Source of the DNA: Hydractinia symbiolongicarpus
Taxonomy: Eukaryota > Cnidaria > Hydrozoa > Anthoathecata > Hydractiniidae
Direction of reading: 5' to 3'
Assembly (NCBI RefSeq): GCF_029227915.1
Contig: NC_079875.1
Location: 7,130,001-7,194,000, forward strand
DNA: 64,000 nt
Positions 60,001 through 64,000 of this stretch are shown here, piece by piece (position 1 is the stretch's first letter; the number at the start of each line of letters is the position of its first letter). The notes beneath the pieces are model-generated. The model had not been told where the DNA came from and did not search any database. It saw nothing but the letters and a program-made list of their open reading frames with translations. The translations under genes were made by a program, and so were the position numbers.

Positions 60001-63000
60001 ATTTGGCTTGAAGTCTACACCAGACTTAACAATATCTTCATAACAAAATAAAATTTTTAACTGATCTTCATCAGGTAAAATAGATGGGTGTGGCAATATA
60101 CACTGTGTAAAGAAAGTTGTAACAAACTGTAACAAACCGAATTGTGGGTAAAATGTGTTATTACTGTTGACAAGGCAAGTATTGATAGAAAAGGAAACCA
60201 TGTCTTGGGGGTACAGTTGTTGATTGCTTCTGCTTTAACTGCCTCCTCAGGAGAAAGAGTCATATCACAAACAATATGGGAAAGGGAAAATCTGAATAAA
60301 CTTTTCTCAGATATAAAAATATTTGCCTTTTGGTTTTTAAAAGCAAATTGAAAACAAGGATGATTGGAATAAAAGGAAGGATGCAAGAAAAGTTCTATGG
60401 ATGTCAAGATTCTCAAAACATCAACAAGAGAATTATCACCTATGCCTATACCAACGATGCTGAGCTGTATAGACAGTCTCCTAATGGATTGGATCTAAAA
60501 ATAATATATTTTACCATGACCTTTTACTCAACAAACTTGTTTCTTAATAGTCATTCGAAGAGTTGTTTATTTTCATCACCAACCTTACTTATCCAGATGT
60601 CAAGTTCTTGCTTCTAATAACAACACAAATATTAATTGAGAAAGAATTCCTCCGCAATGCTGAAAATTCTGTTCAAAGCTCATATTACAAAAACAATACA
60701 CCTTTATTACAATTCAATTGTACATGCGTTCCAACGGCTCTCCATCGTTTTACAATATCGGAAAAAAGGAGGTAAAACTCGTGTTTTTATGAGAGTTTGT
60801 TAGAGACGAAAGCGTGTTTTCTCCAGTTTTTTAACTTCCGTCGTATCAATTTCTTTCAAATTTTTAGGAAACGTTAATAATAAGATACAACTTGTGTACT
60901 TTTCATTAAAAACAAAACGTGGCAAGAAATAATAAACTCTTATAAAAGTGTAATGTTTACCTCCTCTGATTGCAAAATAAGCTGCGATGGAGTGTTATTT
61001 TTTCTGAATTATCGTAAAGGTGTATTAGCCCTAGCTATTAGCTAATTAAATCTTTTTGTATTTGGTTTTAATAGTCTGTTCTACAAGGCTCTCCCCAACT
61101 AGCTTTTCGTAGCAGATATACTGAAAACCTTTAGATAAATGCAAGGTGTGTTGGAGAGTAAAAAACATACTTCTCACCTTAACCCTATTCGGTCCGGGGG
61201 GGGGGGGGCGGATTCCGCCCCCCCTGACAGGTTTTTTTTAATAACTCCTGATTGCTTTGTTATGTGGCTATGATACTTACTGAGTTTCAACATTTATCTA
61301 TTAGTCACCTGCATGCTAAATGTTTAGGACCCATACCTTTCAGAGGCTTTGATATTGGCCATTACTCGAAACTACCCCTAAGAATCTCTATGAAATCCTT
61401 ATAATGAGGAATATATAATAACTCCTGTTAGGATCATCCTTAGAACTTAAAACTTGCAACACAACTTTGTTTCATCAAGAAGAATTATTTTGAATAATTT
61501 GGACACGTGACGATTCCGATTTCCCGATTTTGTCGGATTTTACCCGAAAATCGGAAAAAAACGGATTTTCGGACAATTTTTGGCAATTTTTTATCCGATC
61601 CATGTAAAAACCGGAAGATATGTTAAATAACATTTATTTAGCTTTCAGAAACTTCAAACAGAATGTAAAAATTCGCTCTAGAACAAAAGTAATTATATTT
61701 TAAGCAGATAGTGGCATTTTTAACAATTTTCAGACTTCTGATGACGTCACAGAAAATGTGCTGACGCAAGCAAAAATTTATTGCCGCTATTTTGTTCCTT
61801 TTGTGATGTACTATAAGTGTGCCAAGTTTGATTCAATTTGAACAATCCTATGAGAAGTTATTGAGGGGGGGCGGAATCCGCTCCCCCCCGTCATAGTATG
61901 TTCGAAAAACCCCGGACCGAATAGGGTTAAAACAATAATTCCTTTATCTTCACACCTCGTCTCAGATGGAAGGTATATATCTGGACCTGAATTCCGATGA
62001 AGACTTTTACCAACCAAGGGATAAATATCCCCAGACAACAAAAATGCTCGAGAATAAACACTTTCTAAAAGTTCTTTTTGCATTTTACGAACAGATTCAA
62101 AATTATCACACTTTAAATCAAGCACCCGCGCCAACATATCTGCTGCAGCCATAATCAATAATAGTACGGAAAGAATCCAAGCCAAAAGGCGTGAGTCTTT
62201 GACTAATCCTGACGGATGGGAGTTAAAACTATAGCCTAACAGGTTATCAGTAACCACGCAGTACGGAACCTAAATTTCCTTCGCCGGCTGCGGCCCACAT
62301 ATTGTTGGACTACGCATAGAGTGTGAAAATTACGTCACGATTTTGACGTCACAGGCCCCTTAGGTGAGATAAGGTGGGTTGCGGGCCATAGCTATTTGAT
62401 TTTTGACTGACTGAGTGACTGATTAGTCAAAATGAATCAGTCAAAATCTGTAAGCTATAATTTGCAACCCTCTCAGTCTATATGGTAGCGACGTCACAAC
62501 TTTGACGTTAAAATCGCTACAAGCGAATTGGAGAGGGCTGTGAACCATGGCTTTTCGCCGTAAAAAAATTACAATTTTTAACGCCCTCCGTTTGCAACGC
62601 CTGGATCGTCGACATCTTCGCTTGGCTAACATTTTTCGTCAAATTTACACTTAGTCACGCGACTTATCTGACTAACCCTGGATCCGCACCTGATGATCAT
62701 GTGTTGTGTTATAATATCAACCATATTTGAAAACTTTAGAGGGGAAGGTATGGAGTAACTGCTACGTTCTCACTTTGGAAAAATGCAAAGGAAATGTACA
62801 TGTTTCTTTACTGGTTCCACAATTTGTTCTTTATTTGTGCTTCATGGCAGCAGTTTAAATATGGAATAAAAGCTATAAGCCATAGTAAAAAAATATTTGG
62901 AACTTACTTTGTCTCAGCAAGTCTTTAAGTCATGATTCACATGAAGTTTTAGAATAGAGTAAACCTTGGTTAAATTTCATTATTCCTCCTTCGGTACCTT

Positions 63001-63949
63001 ATCATTTCACGTATAAAATGTTAAGTGGAGACAACCTAATCTTAATGAAAAGATGCAGTTATGTAGCTAAGTACCTAAGACGTTTTTAGTTCTAAAAAGT
63101 GAATTTAATAACTCTTTTTCCATCTGAGCTTATGCAAAGGCCTGAATTTATGTTCTAAACCTTAAAATACAAAACAATAGTGCTGGTTCAAGCGAAAAAA
63201 AATTGCATTACCTATTTAATTCAATTCCATTTTAGTTATCAATCAAAGGCTACATCGTTTTTGGAAATGTGAGATACGTTAGTTTCCTTTCACGTCAGTT
63301 TCCAGTAAGGATTCGATCTAACGGTCAGCCGTACCAACCACCAATCATAGCAGCATTGTGGAATGATCTTTCATTTCAATACAATGGTTCAAGATTTAGC
63401 TATCAAATTCATACAGCTGGGAGGGTAATCGAAAAAGCCACTGAAGATTTAAAAAACGGTCTTGATGTAACTTTCGTTCCCAATTTTGTGTTGGTTGTCA
63501 CGTGGTTTAAGGCATCTAAATATAATGAGCCGCAGGTATTTCTAGACTAGTTTCTTTACTTTCTCCTGCATCATTGAGATTTTTTTTTAGGTTCAAACAA
63601 CAAGAGAAAGTCAGGAACGATGAAACTTTGTAATCAGTTCCGAGGTCCTAGTAAATCATTTTTTGCTCACTGAATAAAAGCGTAAAATTAGCAGAAAAAC
63701 TTTTTACTCTAGGATTTAGGATAAAAAGTAACCCATCTAAGCTGCACAAACAAGTTACTTTGTGACGTAATAAGAACTTTTAACAGATATTGTAAAACTA
63801 TAAGATACAACAACTTTTATTCAAATTTAAGTTTCGTTTTGTATATTTAGAAACGATTTACATTTCAAATGGCTCTCGCTTGTGATTATACATCAACGTA
63901 TGTTTTCTTTCATTATAACCAACTCGACAAAATCGATTCAGACGCATCG
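57035..63949 (+). CDS. Secreted NIDO-domain protein, 5' part (continues past window)
   Basis: Three phase-0 exons were found: 57035-57253 (ends CAG|GTTTGT), 63236-63535 (after TTTTAG, ends CAG|GTATTT) and 63851-63949 (after ATTTAG, ends TCG|GTATGA). The first 206 aa start with a signal peptide (MCKALLIIFSIFHTT) and DFFPFGSGAND. The NIDO fold follows: a strand IKGYIVFGNVRYV, an RQFPVRI stretch, PIIAALWNDLSFQYNGSRFSYQ, NFVLVVTWFKA and FTFQMALACDYTSTYVFFHY. NIDO domains occur in nidogen, alpha-tectorin, mucin-4 and related extracellular proteins, usually near the N-terminus of long modular chains. The rest lies to the right. Intron 1 is about 6 kb and full of transposons. Further small exons in it are not excluded. 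Confidence 0.82.
58140..58238. mobile_element. MITE copy related to 12.45 kb
   Basis: Shares CAGTCATTGCACTGAC, GCAAGCTGGGTCGGCAGTTAG and the right end GGGTTAATTGGTTATTATTGTA with 12453-12596. The left inverted end is reduced. Confidence 0.5.
59030..59103. mobile_element. Fragment of a piggyBac-like MITE (right end)
   Basis: The sequence ending CCCCGGACTGAATGAGG next to TTAA matches the right end of the complete element at 61183-61926, including a GGAATCAGCCC..CCCCCCGGTCAA block. No left end was found. Confidence 0.5.
59150..59290 (+). pseudogene. Decayed duplicate of the NIDO exon
   Basis: It starts directly after a TTTAG acceptor with the same first codons as the real exon at 63236. It reads LSISGKVVFGKIRYV against LSIKGYIVFGNVRYV, then VRI..GQ in register with VRI..GQ. 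A TGA at 59252 ends the frame, and homology appears to continue in another frame as KPYQP (QPYQP in the real exon). A relic of an internal duplication, or of a second NIDO gene. Confidence 0.7.
59348..62692. mobile_element. hAT-like DNA transposon, 3.3 kb, decayed
   Basis: Left end CAGGGGCGGATCCAG and right end CTGGATCCGCACCTG are inverted complements with one mismatch. CAGGGGCGGATCCAG is a common hAT terminus (established knowledge). ATGAT flanks both sides; hAT elements normally duplicate 8 bp, and a full 8-bp match is not seen. Interior open frames at 59854-60051, 60142-60351 and 60330-60617 (+) and 61934-62257 (-) are not recognisable transposase. A piggyBac-like MITE is nested inside. 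It is probably non-autonomous or a long-dead copy. Confidence 0.6.
61183..61926. mobile_element. piggyBac-like MITE with TTAA duplications
   Basis: Ends CCCTATTCGGTCCGGGG and its exact complement, flanked by TTAA at 61179-61182 and 61927-61930. Subterminal GGCGGATTCCGCCCCC and GGCGGAATCCGCTCCCC blocks form a second inverted layer. TTAA target duplication with CCCT ends is the piggyBac signature (established knowledge). 744 bp with no transposase, so it would need a helper enzyme. Confidence 0.85.
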
Positions 63950-64000
63950 GTATGAATGATTTATTTGCATGTTTGATATTAATTTCATGTTGTGAAACTT

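Noticed and set aside
60057-60416. 119-aa minus-strand frame in the hAT-like element
   Set aside because: No transposase motif; overlapping plus-strand frames of similar length make a coding call arbitrary.
63591-63623. Possible extra NIDO exon after TTTTTTTTAG
   Set aside because: It reads VQTTRESQER and hits a stop at once. The exon at 63851 continues the NIDO fold in phase.

Overview
The window is AT-rich eukaryotic DNA: GT-AG introns, low gene density, large intergenic spaces and many decayed transposable elements. A cnidarian, probably a hydrozoan, fits best. The reasons are an astacin protease with a C-terminal ShKT domain, a set of divergent class A GPCRs, a NIDO-domain secreted protein, a TMEM272-like protein and a dense load of small Helitron, hAT, piggyBac and tRNA-derived elements. 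The species is inferred from gene content only.

Layout. 1-5.8 kb is repeat-rich, with two head-to-tail Helitron-like elements at 1.46-1.78 kb and an array of degenerate longer relatives at 3.6-5.4 kb. A two-exon two-pore potassium channel lies on the minus strand at 5.77-6.74 kb. The 3' exons of a TMEM272-like membrane protein with a Cys-rich tail lie at 9.19-9.99 kb. From 10 to 17.7 kb there are only repeats, including a 128-bp tandem repeat. An intact single-exon GPCR lies at 17.77-18.82 kb (+). Next, 21.0-28.1 kb is a direct tandem duplication of about 3-4 kb. Each unit carries a minus-strand relative of that GPCR, and both are damaged near intracellular loop 3. A further decayed GPCR is at 30.8-31.9 kb (-).

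From 32 to 38 kb there are tRNA-like foldback repeats and one stretch that looks like decayed coding sequence. A two-exon gene for a 63-aa secreted peptide was reconstructed at 38.56-39.14 kb. A three-exon claudin/PMP22-like four-helix membrane protein with a mucin-like Thr-rich extracellular loop is at 41.37-44.14 kb. A dead non-LTR retrotransposon (-) is at 44.6-46.2 kb.

An eight-exon astacin gene was reconstructed in full at 48.64-53.28 kb. Just downstream is a recent 249-bp copy of its exon 6-7 region, flanked by 106-bp direct repeats. A NIDO-domain secreted protein starts at 57.0 kb and runs off the right end. Its first intron holds a decayed duplicate of its own NIDO exon, a 3.3-kb hAT-like element, and a piggyBac-like MITE nested inside that element.

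The genes form no evident pathway. Several encode cell-surface or secreted products (channel, receptors, claudin-like protein, protease, NIDO protein, peptide), but nothing shows that they act together. All splice structures come from reading donor and acceptor sites and reading-frame phase, without transcript support.
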